Source: Massilia sp. UMI-21 (GTDB lineage Bacteria; Pseudomonadota; Gammaproteobacteria; Burkholderiales; Burkholderiaceae_D). From it: a stretch of DNA of 64,000 bases. Below are positions 55,030 through 63,275 of this stretch, in pieces; the first letter of the stretch is position 1, and the number at the start of each line of letters is the position of its first letter. The position numbers were made by a program, and so were the translations under genes. The stretch is from NCBI GenBank assembly GCA_015277795.1, contig CP063848.1:2604001-2668000 (forward strand), given 5' to 3'. The notes beneath the pieces were generated by a model. It was not told the origin of the DNA. It was given only the letters and a program-made list of their open reading frames with translations, and searched no databases.

Positions 55030-56439
55030 TCAGGCGTGCCGGGGCAGGCTGAGCCTCACCTGCAGGCCGCCTTCGTCGCGGTTGCTTGCCGCGATGCTGC
55101 CGCCGTGCGCCGCCAGCACGCGCTGGGCGATCGCCAGTCCCAGGCCCTGGCCGTCGACATTGCCGGCGTTGGCGCGGTAGAAGGGCTGGAATACCGCGCC
55201 CAGGTCGGCGGGCGCGATGCCGGGGCCGCGGTCGAGCACGTCGACGTGGGCCCATTCGGCGTCCGCATGCAGCACGATCCGCACCGCGCCGCCGCTGCCG
55301 CCGTGGCGCACCGCGTTGCGCACCACATTCTCCAGCGCGCTCCAGAGCAGGTCGGGGTCGCCCTGCACGTAGATCGCGCCCGGCGCCTCGACGCTGATGC
55401 GGGGCGCATCCGGTCCGGCCTCGGGACCGGCCGCGGGTCCGGCCGCGGGTCCGGCCTCAAAGCGCGCATCGGCGGCAATCTCGTCGGCCAGTTCGCTCAG
55501 GTCGAGCTGCTCGCGCCGGCCCAGTGGGCGCGCGGCTTCAAGGCGCGACAGCGTCAGCAGTTCGCCCACCAGTTTGTCCATGCGTATGCTCTCGCGCTCG
55601 ATGCGGTCGAGCGAGGAGCCGATTTTCTCCGGTTGCTGGTGCGCCAGGCCAACCGCTGCCTGCAGGCGCGCCAGCGGCGAGCGCAGCTCGTGCGAGACGT
55701 CGTGCAGCAGGCGGCGCTGGCCGTCCATCAGGGCGCGCAGCTGCGCGCTCATGCGGTCGAAATCGCGTCCCAGGTCGCTCAGCTCGTCGCCGGCGCGGCC
55801 CGCCGCGGCGAAGCGCGGCGCCAGGTCGCCGGCCGCCGCCGCCTCGAAGGCGCCGCGCAGCGCGCGGATCGGACGCGAGAAGTACCAGGCCAGCAGGGCG
55901 GCGAACAGCAGGCTGGCGAGCGTGGCCGCCACGATGCCGGCCGCCTGGCCGACCCGCCTGCCGCGGCCCGCGCCGGGAGGGGGCGCGCCGGCGCGGTCGG
56001 TGCCGGCTTGTCCGCCGGGGCCGGCGCCGGGCGCTATGCCGCGCGAAGGACGGCGTACGAAGGCGGTATAGGTTTCGCCGCCGGGGCCGGCAAGCTCGCG
56101 CATCCCGCGGCGCGCTTCGCCGGAGGCCTGCTGGCGCCGTACTTCGGCCAGCAGTTCGGCCGGTACCGGGCGGCCCAGCAGTTCGCGGCCCTGGCTGTCC
56201 TGGACGAAGACCTGGGGGCGTTGCAGCTTGCCCAGCATGCCGCGCAGGGCGGCCAGGCCGCCGTATTCGAGGGTGGCCGCGGCGGCGTCCAGTGCGATGT
56301 AGGCCGGCGGGCCGGTATCGAGTTCGGCCGCCTGGCTGCGGGCACGGTCGCGCAGCCAGAAGGCGCCGCCGATACCGATGGTGGCGGCCAGCTGGGCCAG
56401 CAGGATGCACAGGAAGAACTTCCAGAACAGGCGACCCAT
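55030..56439 (-). CDS. cpxA: Sensor histidine kinase, CpxA-like
   Basis: This 469-residue kinase has two TM segments (about residues 8-30 and 165-190) flanking a ~135-residue periplasmic sensor, then HAMP (YFSRPIRALRGAFEAAAAGD), the phosphoacceptor H-box LLHDVSHELRSPLARLQ, N-box ENVVRNAVRHG, and ATPase glycine boxes DRGPGI and GQGLGLAI. The response regulator starts immediately upstream. CpxA assignment is inferred from the CpxR-type box upstream of the operon; the periplasmic domain is not confidently CpxA-like. A 12-bp repeat inserts EAGP/AAGP units between the H-box and ATPase domain. Confidence 0.85.
   Translation of the reverse strand: MGRLFWKFFLCILLAQLAATIGIGGAFWLRDRARSQAAELDTGPPAYIALDAAAATLEYGGLAALRGMLGKLQRPQVFVQDSQGRELLGRPVPAELLAEVRRQQASGEARRGMRELAGPGGETYTAFVRRPSRGIAPGAGPGGQAGTDRAGAPPPGAGRGRRVGQAAGIVAATLASLLFAALLAWYFSRPIRALRGAFEAAAAGDLAPRFAAAGRAGDELSDLGRDFDRMSAQLRALMDGQRRLLHDVSHELRSPLARLQAAVGLAHQQPEKIGSSLDRIERESIRMDKLVGELLTLSRLEAARPLGRREQLDLSELADEIAADARFEAGPAAGPAAGPEAGPDAPRISVEAPGAIYVQGDPDLLWSALENVVRNAVRHGGSGGAVRIVLHADAEWAHVDVLDRGPGIAPADLGAVFQPFYRANAGNVDGQGLGLAIAQRVLAAHGGSIAASNRDEGGLQVRLSLPRHA
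55412..55459. repeat. Four 12-bp tandem units inside the kinase gene
   Basis: Units GGTCCGGCCTCG, GGACCGGCCGCG, GGTCCGGCCGCG and GGTCCGGCCTCA are in tandem. On the coding strand they encode EAGP, AAGP, AAGP and EAGP, a flexible linker; copy number could vary between strains. Confidence 0.7.
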
Positions 56440-56440
56440 G

Positions 56441-57127
56441 CTACTCCCGGATCAGCTGGTAACCCTGCCGGTAGATCGTCTGCAGCGGCGAGCGGCCGTC
56501 CGCGAGCAGGCCGAGCTTCTGGCGCAGGCTGCTCAGGTGAACGTCGATGTTGCGGTCGAAGCGCGCCAGCGGCCGGCCCAGGCCCTGTTCCGACAGCGCG
56601 TTCTTGCTGACGGCGCGTCCGGCGTGACGGGCCAGCACCTCGAGCAGGTTGAATTCGGTGCTGGTCAGTTCCAGCGGCGCGCCGTCCCAGGTCGCGCGGC
56701 GCTGTTCCGGGTACATGCCGAGCTTGCCGATTGCGAGCACGGCCGCAGGGCCGGCGCCTGCAGGGGCCTGGGTGCGGCGCAGGATGGCGCGCACGCGGGC
56801 GGTCAGCTCGCGCGGCGTGCAGGGCTTGGCGACGTAGTCGTCGGCGCCCAGTTCCAGGCCCAGGATGCGGTCGGCGTCGTCGCCGCGCGCGGTCAGCATC
56901 AGGACCGGGATGCGGCTGTCCGCGCGGATCTGGCGCAGGGCGTCGATGCCGTTCGTGCGCGGCATCATCACATCCAGCACGGCGATCGCGTAGTCGCCGC
57001 GCAGCGCCTCGCGGGCGCCGTCGAGGCCGTTGTGGACGCAGGTGGTGCGAAATCCTTCGCGTTCGAGGTATTCGGAAAACATTCCGACGAGTTCGACGTC
57101 GTCGTCGATCAGCAAAACATGGTTCAT
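56441..57127 (-). CDS. cpxR: OmpR-family response regulator, CpxR-like
   Basis: This 228-residue regulator has the receiver domain with phosphoacceptor Asp in VLDVMMPRTNGIDALR, LMLTARGDDAD and a Lys in DYVAKPCTP, and a C-terminal winged-helix (LTSTEFNLLEVLARH, NIDVHLSSLRQKLG, IYRQGYQLIRE). It is one nt from the kinase gene. A GTAAA-N5-GTAAA site lies 53-67 nt upstream of its ATG, matching the known CpxR consensus, so it is probably an envelope-stress regulator that controls its own operon. Confidence 0.9.
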   Translation of the reverse strand: MNHVLLIDDDVELVGMFSEYLEREGFRTTCVHNGLDGAREALRGDYAIAVLDVMMPRTNGIDALRQIRADSRIPVLMLTARGDDADRILGLELGADDYVAKPCTPRELTARVRAILRRTQAPAGAGPAAVLAIGKLGMYPEQRRATWDGAPLELTSTEFNLLEVLARHAGRAVSKNALSEQGLGRPLARFDRNIDVHLSSLRQKLGLLADGRSPLQTIYRQGYQLIRE

Positions 57128-57179
57128 GGCACGCAGGATAGCAAACCGTGGCCCGCGTGGCTGGCGGGCGGGGCCGGGA

Positions 57180-57194
57180 TTTACCTGACTTTAC
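57180..57194 (-). promoter_or_regulatory. CpxR-type binding site upstream of cpxR
   Basis: On the minus strand the sequence is GTAAAGTCAGGTAAA, a perfect direct repeat GTAAA-N5-GTAAA as defined for CpxR in enterobacteria. Position upstream of the cpxR start fits autoregulation. Confidence 0.7.
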
Positions 57195-57335
57195 ACCGGC
57201 CGCGCCGCGCCGTGGACGGCCCGCAGGCGCGGCTGGCGCAGGTGGTGTAGGCATTCCCCTCTAAACAGGGCGCGCAGCGCTTCCATTTCATTACAATGGG
57301 GCCTCGCCATTCAAGCCATCAGTCATTCTGCGCCC

Positions 57336-58157
57336 ATGAGCAAACCCCTGCTGCATTTCTCCCACGGGAACAGTTACCCCGGCGGGACCTACAAGCGTCT
57401 GCTGCACGCCCTGGGCGAGCACTACGAGGTGCGCGCCCACGACATGTTCGGCCACGATCCGCGTTTCCCGGTGGGCGACGGCTGGCACGCCCTGGTGGAT
57501 GAACTCATCCACCATCTGGAAGCGTACCCGGAGCCGCCGATCCTGGTGGGACACTCGCTGGGCGGGATGCTGAGCATGATGGCGGCCAAGCAGCGCCCCG
57601 ACCTGGCGCGCTGCGTGGTGATGCTCGATTCGCCGGTGGTGGCCGGCTGGCGCGCCTTCCTGTGGAAGCTGGTGAAGCGGCGCGGCCTGGGATCGCGCTT
57701 TTCGCCGGCGCGGTTTTCCGAGCGGCGCCGCAACGTCTGGCCGGACCGGGCCGCGGCCTACCAGCACTTCATCGCCAAGCCGATGTTCCAGGCCTGGGCG
57801 CCGGGCGCGCTCGACGATTACCTCGAGCACGGCCTGCACCCGCACCCCGAGGGCGTGCAGCTGCGTTTCGACCGCGAGGTCGAAACCCGCATCTACAACA
57901 CGCTGCCGCACCACATGGGCGCGATCCTGCGCGAGCCCTTTCCGCTGCCGATCGGCTTCATCGCCGGCACCACCTCGGAAGAGCTGCGCCAGGCCGGCCT
58001 GGACGCCACCCGCCGGCTGGTCGGAGAGAACCTGGTGATGATCGAGGGCGGCCACCTGTATCCGCTGGAAAAGCCCGAGGAAACCGCGCGGCTGACCCAC
58101 GCCATGATCGGGCGTCTGCTTCCCCATCTCGAGACGGTGCCGGCGGCCACCGTTTAG
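57336..58157 (+). CDS. Alpha/beta hydrolase
   Basis: This 273-residue alpha/beta hydrolase has a typical fold start (PLLHFSHGNSYPGGTYKRLL), nucleophile elbow ILVGHSLGGMLSMMAA (Ser) and a C-terminal EGGHLYPLEKPEETARL, giving the His. The Asp is probably in IGFIAGTTSEE region. It is likely an esterase or lipase; substrate unknown. It is 38 nt upstream of dcd on the same strand, without an obvious functional link. Confidence 0.85.
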   Translation: MSKPLLHFSHGNSYPGGTYKRLLHALGEHYEVRAHDMFGHDPRFPVGDGWHALVDELIHHLEAYPEPPILVGHSLGGMLSMMAAKQRPDLARCVVMLDSPVVAGWRAFLWKLVKRRGLGSRFSPARFSERRRNVWPDRAAAYQHFIAKPMFQAWAPGALDDYLEHGLHPHPEGVQLRFDREVETRIYNTLPHHMGAILREPFPLPIGFIAGTTSEELRQAGLDATRRLVGENLVMIEGGHLYPLEKPEETARLTHAMIGRLLPHLETVPAATV

Positions 58158-58194
58158 CGTAAAATCGCAGGATTGATTTTTTGGAATGTCCACG

Positions 58195-58761
58195 ATGGCT
58201 ATCAAGAGCGACAAATGGATCCGCCGCATGGCGGAACAGCACGGAATGATCGAACCTTTCTCGCCGCAGCAGGTGCGCGAATCGGATGGTCGCCGAATCA
58301 TTTCCTTCGGTACTTCGTCGTACGGTTACGATATTCGCTGTGCCGACGAGTTCAAGGTGTTCACCAACATTAACAGCACCATCGTCGATCCCAAGAACTT
58401 CGATTCGAATTCCTTCGTCGACGTGAAGAGCGATGTCTGCATCATTCCGCCGAATTCGTTCGCGCTGGCCCGCACCATCGAATACTTCCGCATCCCGCGC
58501 AACGTGCTGACCGTCTGCCTCGGCAAGTCGACCTATGCACGCTGCGGCATCATCGTCAACGTCACCCCCTTCGAGCCGGAATGGGAAGGCTACGTGACCC
58601 TCGAGTTCTCGAACACCACCCCGCTGCCGGCCAAGATCTACGCCGGCGAGGGCTGCGCCCAGGTGCTGTTTTTCGAATCCGACGAAGTCTGCGAGACCTC
58701 CTACAAGGACCGCGGCGGCAAGTACCAGGGCCAGGTTGGCGTCACGCTGCCAAAGACCTGA
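58195..58761 (+). CDS. dcd: dCTP deaminase
   Basis: Dcd converts dCTP to dUTP for thymidylate synthesis. The 188-residue length and [15 protein letters not shown] start match betaproteobacterial Dcd; an ATG 9 nt upstream (58186) is also possible. Active-site segments are [35 protein letters not shown] (including the conserved Glu) and [18 protein letters not shown]. thyA and folA, further along the window, belong to the same nucleotide-folate economy. Confidence 0.95.
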   Translation: MAIKSDKWIRRMAEQHGMIEPFSPQQVRESDGRRIISFGTSSYGYDIRCADEFKVFTNINSTIVDPKNFDSNSFVDVKSDVCIIPPNSFALARTIEYFRIPRNVLTVCLGKSTYARCGIIVNVTPFEPEWEGYVTLEFSNTTPLPAKIYAGEGCAQVLFFESDEVCETSYKDRGGKYQGQVGVTLPKT

Positions 58762-58814
58762 TTCAGTTTTTCGTGCTAGCCTGTCAAAAATGAATCATGT
58801 TGATAGGCTAAACC

Positions 58815-59474
58815 ATGTCTGACTGCTGCGGCGGCGGCTGCGCTTCCGGTAAGCCGCCCGTCGATCCCCGTTACCGGCGCATCCTGTGGATCGCGCTGTG
58901 GGTCAACGCGCTGATGTTCTGCGTCGAGATCGTCGGCGGACTTGGCGCGGGTTCGGTCTCGCTGCTGGCCGACGCGGTCGACTTCCTGGGCGACGCGGCC
59001 AACTACGGCATTTCCCTGTTCGTGCTGGCCCTGGCGCCGGTCTGGCGCTCGCGCACCGCACTGGTCAAGGGAGGGACCATGGGCGGCTATGGGCTGTTCG
59101 TGCTCGCCAGCGCCTTCTGGCACCTGCGCACCGGCACCGTGCCGCAGGCGCATACGATGGGCTGGATCGGCTTCTCGGCCCTGGCGGCCAACTGCGTCGT
59201 CGCCGCGCTGCTGTTCGCCTACCGCAAGGGCGACGCCAACATGCGCTCGGTGTGGCTGTGCACCCGCAACGATGCGATCGGCAACCTGGCCGTGATGCTG
59301 GCCGCGCTTGCCGTGTTCCAGACCGGCAGCGGCCTGCCGGACCTGGCGGTGGCCACCGTCATGGGCCTGCTCGGGCTGTCGGCCGCCTGCAGCGTCATCA
59401 CCCATGCGCGGCGCGAGCTGCGTGACGCGCGCGCGTCGGCAGCACCGGCCCCGGTCGAACTCAAGCGCCGCTAG
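58815..59474 (+). CDS. CDF-type cation efflux protein, short and atypical
   Basis: This 219-residue membrane protein resembles a cation diffusion facilitator, but the usual metal residues are altered: the first site reads LLADAVDFLGDAANYG where a His is expected, and the second RNDAIGNLAVMLAALAV has Asn for His. A short Cys-rich N-terminus (DCCGGGCAS) could bind thiophilic metal. Five to six TMs are visible. It is probably a divergent CDF-like transporter whose substrate is unknown. Confidence 0.7.
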   Translation: MSDCCGGGCASGKPPVDPRYRRILWIALWVNALMFCVEIVGGLGAGSVSLLADAVDFLGDAANYGISLFVLALAPVWRSRTALVKGGTMGGYGLFVLASAFWHLRTGTVPQAHTMGWIGFSALAANCVVAALLFAYRKGDANMRSVWLCTRNDAIGNLAVMLAALAVFQTGSGLPDLAVATVMGLLGLSAACSVITHARRELRDARASAAPAPVELKRR

Positions 59475-59484
59475 CATCGGACGT

Positions 59485-59512
59485 AAAAAAAGGGGCTTGC
59501 GCCCCTTTTTTT
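59485..59512. terminator. Bidirectional terminator between CDF gene and decarboxylase
   Basis: AAAAAAAGGGGC, TTGC loop and GCCCCTTTTTTT form a strong hairpin with A and T tracts, terminating both convergent genes. Confidence 0.9.
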
Positions 59513-59531
59513 CGTGCTTCAAGCCGTCCGG

Positions 59532-61790
59532 TTACGCGTCCTGCATCACGCAATCCACGAAGTAGCCACGCTTGCCGTCCACCTCGCGCTTGACCAGCCC
59601 GTGCACGTCGGTCTCGAAGCCCGGGAAGCGCTCGTTGAAGTCGCGTGCGAAGCGCAGGTAGTCGACGATGGTCCGGTTGAAGCGCTCGCCCGGGATCAGG
59701 AGCGGGATGCCCGGCGGGTAAGGCGTCAAGAGGATCGCGGTGATGCGGCCTTCCAGCTCGTCGATGGCGACGCGCTCGATCTGGCGGTGCGCCATCTTGG
59801 CGAAGGCGTCCGACGGCTTCATGGCCGGGACCATGTCCGACAGGTACATCTCGGTGGTCAGGCGCGCCACGTCGTACTGCTTGTAGAAGCGGTGGATCTC
59901 GGTGCACAGGTCGCGCAGGCCGCGGGTCTCGTAGCGCGGGTTGGCCGAGGCGAACTGCGGCATCACCTGCCACATCGGCTTGTTGCGGTCGTAGTCGTCC
60001 TTGAACTGCTGCAGCGCCGTCACCAGGGTGTTCCAGCGGCCCTTGGTGATGCCGATCGTGAACATGATGAAGAAGGAGTACAGGCCGCACTTCTCGATGA
60101 TCACGCCGTGCTCGGCCAGGTACTTGGTGACGATCGAGGCCGGGATGCCGGTCTCGCCGAACTGGCCGTCCAGCGACAGGCCCGGGGTCACGATGGTCGA
60201 CTTGATCGGGTCGAGCATGTTGAAGCCCGGCGCCAGCTTGCCGAAGCCGTGCCAGTCGTCCTCGGCATGGATCATCCAGTCCTTCTGCTCGCCGATGCCT
60301 TCTTCCGACGGCACGTCCGGGCCCCAGACCTTGAACCACCAGTCGTCGCCGAACTCGGCGTCGACCTTCTTCATGGCGCGGCGGAAGTCCAGCGCTTCCA
60401 GGATCGACTCCTCGACCAGGGCGGTGCCGCCCGGCGCTTCCATCATGGCGGCGGCGACGTCGCAGGACGCGATGATCGAGTACTGGGGCGAGGTCGAGGT
60501 GTGCATCAGGTAGGCCTCGTTGAAGGCGTCCTGGTCCAGCTTGACGGTCTCGGATTCGCGCACCAGCACCTGCGAGGCCTGTGACAGGCCGGCCAGCAAC
60601 TTGTGGGTCGACTGGGTCGAGAAGATCATCGACTGCTTGGCGCGCGGGCGGTTCTCGCCGATCGCGTGCATGTTCTGGTAGAAGCTGTGGAAGGCAGCGT
60701 GCGGCAGCCAGGCTTCGTCGAAGTGCAGGGTGTCGATCTTACCGTCCAGCATTTCGCGCAGGGTCTCGACGTTGTACACCACGCCGTCGTAGGTCGACTG
60801 GGTGATGGTGAGGATGCGCGGCTTCTTGTTCACGGCTTCGCGCGCGAACGGATTGGCTTCGATCTTGCGGGCGATCGACTCCGGGGTGAACTCTTCCAGC
60901 GGAATCGGGCCGATGATGCCGAGGTTGTTCCGGGTCGGCATCAGGAATACGGGAATCGCGCCGCACATGATGATCGAGTGCAGGATCGACTTGTGACAGT
61001 TGCGGTCGACCACCACGATGTCGCCCGGCGCCACTGTGCTGTGCCAGACCATCTTGTTCGAGGTCGAGGTGCCGTTGGTCACGAAATAGCAGTGGTCGGC
61101 GTTGTAGATACGGGCGGCGTTGCGCTCGGACTTGGCCACCGGGCCGGTGTGGTCGAGCAGCTGGCCGAGTTCCTCGACCGCGTTGCAGACGTCGGCGCGC
61201 AACATGTTCTCGCCGAAGAACTGGTGGAACATCTGGCCCACCGGGCTCTTCAAAAAGGCGACACCGCCCGAGTGGCCCGGGCAGTGCCACGAGTAGGAGC
61301 CGTCATAGGCGTAGTTGACCAGCGCGCGGAAGAAGGGCGGCGCCAGGCTGTCCAGGTAGGCCTTCGCTTCGCGGATGATGTGGCGCGCCACGAACTCCGG
61401 GGTGTCCTCGAACATGTGGATGAAGCCGTGCAGCTCCTTCAGGATGTCGTTCGGGATATGGCGGCTGGTGCGGGTCTCGCCGTAGATGTAGATCGGGATG
61501 TTCGCGTTCTTGTGACGGATCTCCTGCACGAAGGCGCGCAGGCGGGTCAGCGCGAAATCGGTTTCCTCGGCCGAGCCGCCGCCGAATTCCTCGTCGTCGA
61601 TGGACAGGACGAACGCGGAGGCGCGCGACTGCTGCTGGGCGAACTGGGACAGGTCGCCGTAGCTGGTCAGGCCGAGCACCTCCATGCCTTCCTGCTCCAT
61701 CGCGGCCGCAAGCGCGCGAATGCCGAGACCGGAGGTGTTCTCGGAACGGAAGTCCTCGTCGATGATGACGATGGGGAAACGAAATTTCAT
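59532..61790 (-). CDS. Basic amino acid decarboxylase (lysine/arginine/ornithine, fold III)
   Basis: This 752-residue PLP enzyme belongs to the large bacterial lysine/arginine/ornithine decarboxylase family. The N-terminal wing domain (FPIVIIDEDFRSENT) is followed by the PLP domain: SWHCPGHSGGVAFLKSP, VTNGTSTSNKMVWH, HFDEAWLPHAAFH and STQSTHKLLAGLSQ with the PLP-binding lysine. The C-terminal domain follows. The ATG at 61788-61790 has GGAGC upstream; an in-frame start at 61853 would add 21 residues. Which substrate it uses cannot be fixed from sequence. It is a single-gene unit in pH or polyamine metabolism. Confidence 0.88.
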   Translation of the reverse strand: MKFRFPIVIIDEDFRSENTSGLGIRALAAAMEQEGMEVLGLTSYGDLSQFAQQQSRASAFVLSIDDEEFGGGSAEETDFALTRLRAFVQEIRHKNANIPIYIYGETRTSRHIPNDILKELHGFIHMFEDTPEFVARHIIREAKAYLDSLAPPFFRALVNYAYDGSYSWHCPGHSGGVAFLKSPVGQMFHQFFGENMLRADVCNAVEELGQLLDHTGPVAKSERNAARIYNADHCYFVTNGTSTSNKMVWHSTVAPGDIVVVDRNCHKSILHSIIMCGAIPVFLMPTRNNLGIIGPIPLEEFTPESIARKIEANPFAREAVNKKPRILTITQSTYDGVVYNVETLREMLDGKIDTLHFDEAWLPHAAFHSFYQNMHAIGENRPRAKQSMIFSTQSTHKLLAGLSQASQVLVRESETVKLDQDAFNEAYLMHTSTSPQYSIIASCDVAAAMMEAPGGTALVEESILEALDFRRAMKKVDAEFGDDWWFKVWGPDVPSEEGIGEQKDWMIHAEDDWHGFGKLAPGFNMLDPIKSTIVTPGLSLDGQFGETGIPASIVTKYLAEHGVIIEKCGLYSFFIMFTIGITKGRWNTLVTALQQFKDDYDRNKPMWQVMPQFASANPRYETRGLRDLCTEIHRFYKQYDVARLTTEMYLSDMVPAMKPSDAFAKMAHRQIERVAIDELEGRITAILLTPYPPGIPLLIPGERFNRTIVDYLRFARDFNERFPGFETDVHGLVKREVDGKRGYFVDCVMQDA

Positions 61791-62002
61791 GGACAGCTCC
61801 AAAGCGAAGCGCCGCGGAAGCGCGCAGCCCGGATGGGCTTGTGCGCCGGCCACGGCACCGGGAAAAAGAGGAAACGGATTTTCGCAGAAATTACGCGCGC
61901 CGGTGCAGTTTTTTTAAGGCTTTATTCGCAAGCCCTATCCGAAGGGTAACCAGTGCGCGCAATTGTTGGCGCACTCTAGCTGGCGCCCTCCCGCCGGCGC
62001 AG

Positions 62003-62641
62003 CTACTTGCCCAGCCGGCGGCCGACCCGCCGGAAGGCCTCGGTCAGGGCAGCGGCACCGACTGCCGCCGCCAGGGGGCCGGCCGAGAACGGCATCGGAT
62101 CGGCCTGGATCGCCGCGAAAAAGGCGAGCGTGATGCCGAACGCGGCCACGGCGCTGGTCAGGGTCAGCAGCCAGGTGCGGCGCGCCAGCAGGGTGATCGC
62201 GGCCAGCGAGATGGCGACCTGTTGGGCGACCGAAGCGGCCGCCCACTGGCGGTGCCGGTGCAGCTCCCGCTCGGACCGGGCATTCCATTCGGCCGAGGCG
62301 GCCTCGAAGCGCTCGGCCTCCTTGCGGATCGTTTCCTTCTCGATGCCGTAGCGCTGGATTTCCTCGCGGTAGTGGGTCTGGTCCACGCCCGGCAGGCTGG
62401 CGCCGAGCTCGGCCAGGTTCTGGCGGCTGGTCTTGGCCTGGTAATGGCCCCAGGCATTGGCGGCGCTGGTCTTGTCGATCGCCGCATTACTCTTGTACAG
62501 GGCGGCATTGTTGTGGGCGGCGCTGCCGATGAAGCCGAACATGGTGCCGAGCGTGGCCAGGATGGCGATCAGCACCGCCACCTTGCCGGCGAAGCCGTCC
62601 CCGCCCCGGGTGCCGGGGGTGCGAATCGCCTGGTCCGTCAT
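62003..62641 (-). CDS. DUF4337 family membrane protein
   Basis: This 212-residue protein has an N-terminal TM (VAVLIAILATLGTMFGFIG), a charged helical segment with NNAALYKSNAAIDKTSAANAW and coiled-coil character, then two C-terminal TMs. These match DUF4337, a family of unknown function. It lies 4 nt downstream of folA on the same strand, so is probably cotranscribed. Confidence 0.8.
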   Translation of the reverse strand: MTDQAIRTPGTRGGDGFAGKVAVLIAILATLGTMFGFIGSAAHNNAALYKSNAAIDKTSAANAWGHYQAKTSRQNLAELGASLPGVDQTHYREEIQRYGIEKETIRKEAERFEAASAEWNARSERELHRHRQWAAASVAQQVAISLAAITLLARRTWLLTLTSAVAAFGITLAFFAAIQADPMPFSAGPLAAAVGAAALTEAFRRVGRRLGK

Positions 62642-62645
62642 CGGG

Positions 62646-63137
62646 TCAGCGCTCCTTACGGATATAGGTCACGAAAGTGTACTTGTAGCCGTTCTTTTCG
62701 GAGAAATGGGGATCCCGGGCAGTTTCGGTCCACTCATTCGGATCGATTTTTGGGAAAAATGTGTCGCATTCATAAACATGGTCAATCTCAGTCACGATCA
62801 TCCGATCCGCAATCGCCATCGATTCGGCAAATATTTGTCCGCCGCCGATGATGCTAGCATCTTGACCATTGAGCATCTCGAAGGCTGCTTCTAACGAGCC
62901 TGCTGCCTCTGCGCCCTCGTGTGACCAATGTGGATTTCTCGTAATAACGATGTTTCGGCGCTTAGGCAATGGTTTGCCTAGCGAATCGAAGGTTCTTCGC
63001 CCCATCAAAATGGGGCGGTCGATCGTTACGCGTTTGAAGTGTGCTAAGTCTTCCGGGAGATACCACGGCATCTGATTGTTGATGCCAATACCACGTTGTG
63101 CGTCGAACGCTACTACCAGAGTTAGTTGCGGCTTCAA
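62646..63137 (-). CDS. folA: Dihydrofolate reductase
   Basis: FolA reduces dihydrofolate to tetrahydrofolate using NADPH. The 163-residue chain has VVAFDAQRGIGINNQMPW, LPEDLAHFKRVTIDRPILM, IIGGGQIFAESM and FVTYIRKER. The start is a TTG at 63135-63137 with GGTGG just before it; no ATG is in frame. The gene and the 5' flank to 63275 are lower in GC than neighbours. It is downstream of thyA, which makes dihydrofolate, a natural pairing. Confidence 0.9.
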   Translation of the reverse strand: MKPQLTLVVAFDAQRGIGINNQMPWYLPEDLAHFKRVTIDRPILMGRRTFDSLGKPLPKRRNIVITRNPHWSHEGAEAAGSLEAAFEMLNGQDASIIGGGQIFAESMAIADRMIVTEIDHVYECDTFFPKIDPNEWTETARDPHFSEKNGYKYTFVTYIRKER

Positions 63138-63275
63138 CGGGCCACCATGTAACAGACGAATTCAGTGTTGTGGGGGCGCATTAGTTTGTCCATCCTGTGG
63201 AGCTTATGATTCTCGATCCGAAATGTTGTCGCTTCGTAAGCGCAATGTCAAGCGATATGCGCTTTTGCAGAGCAT

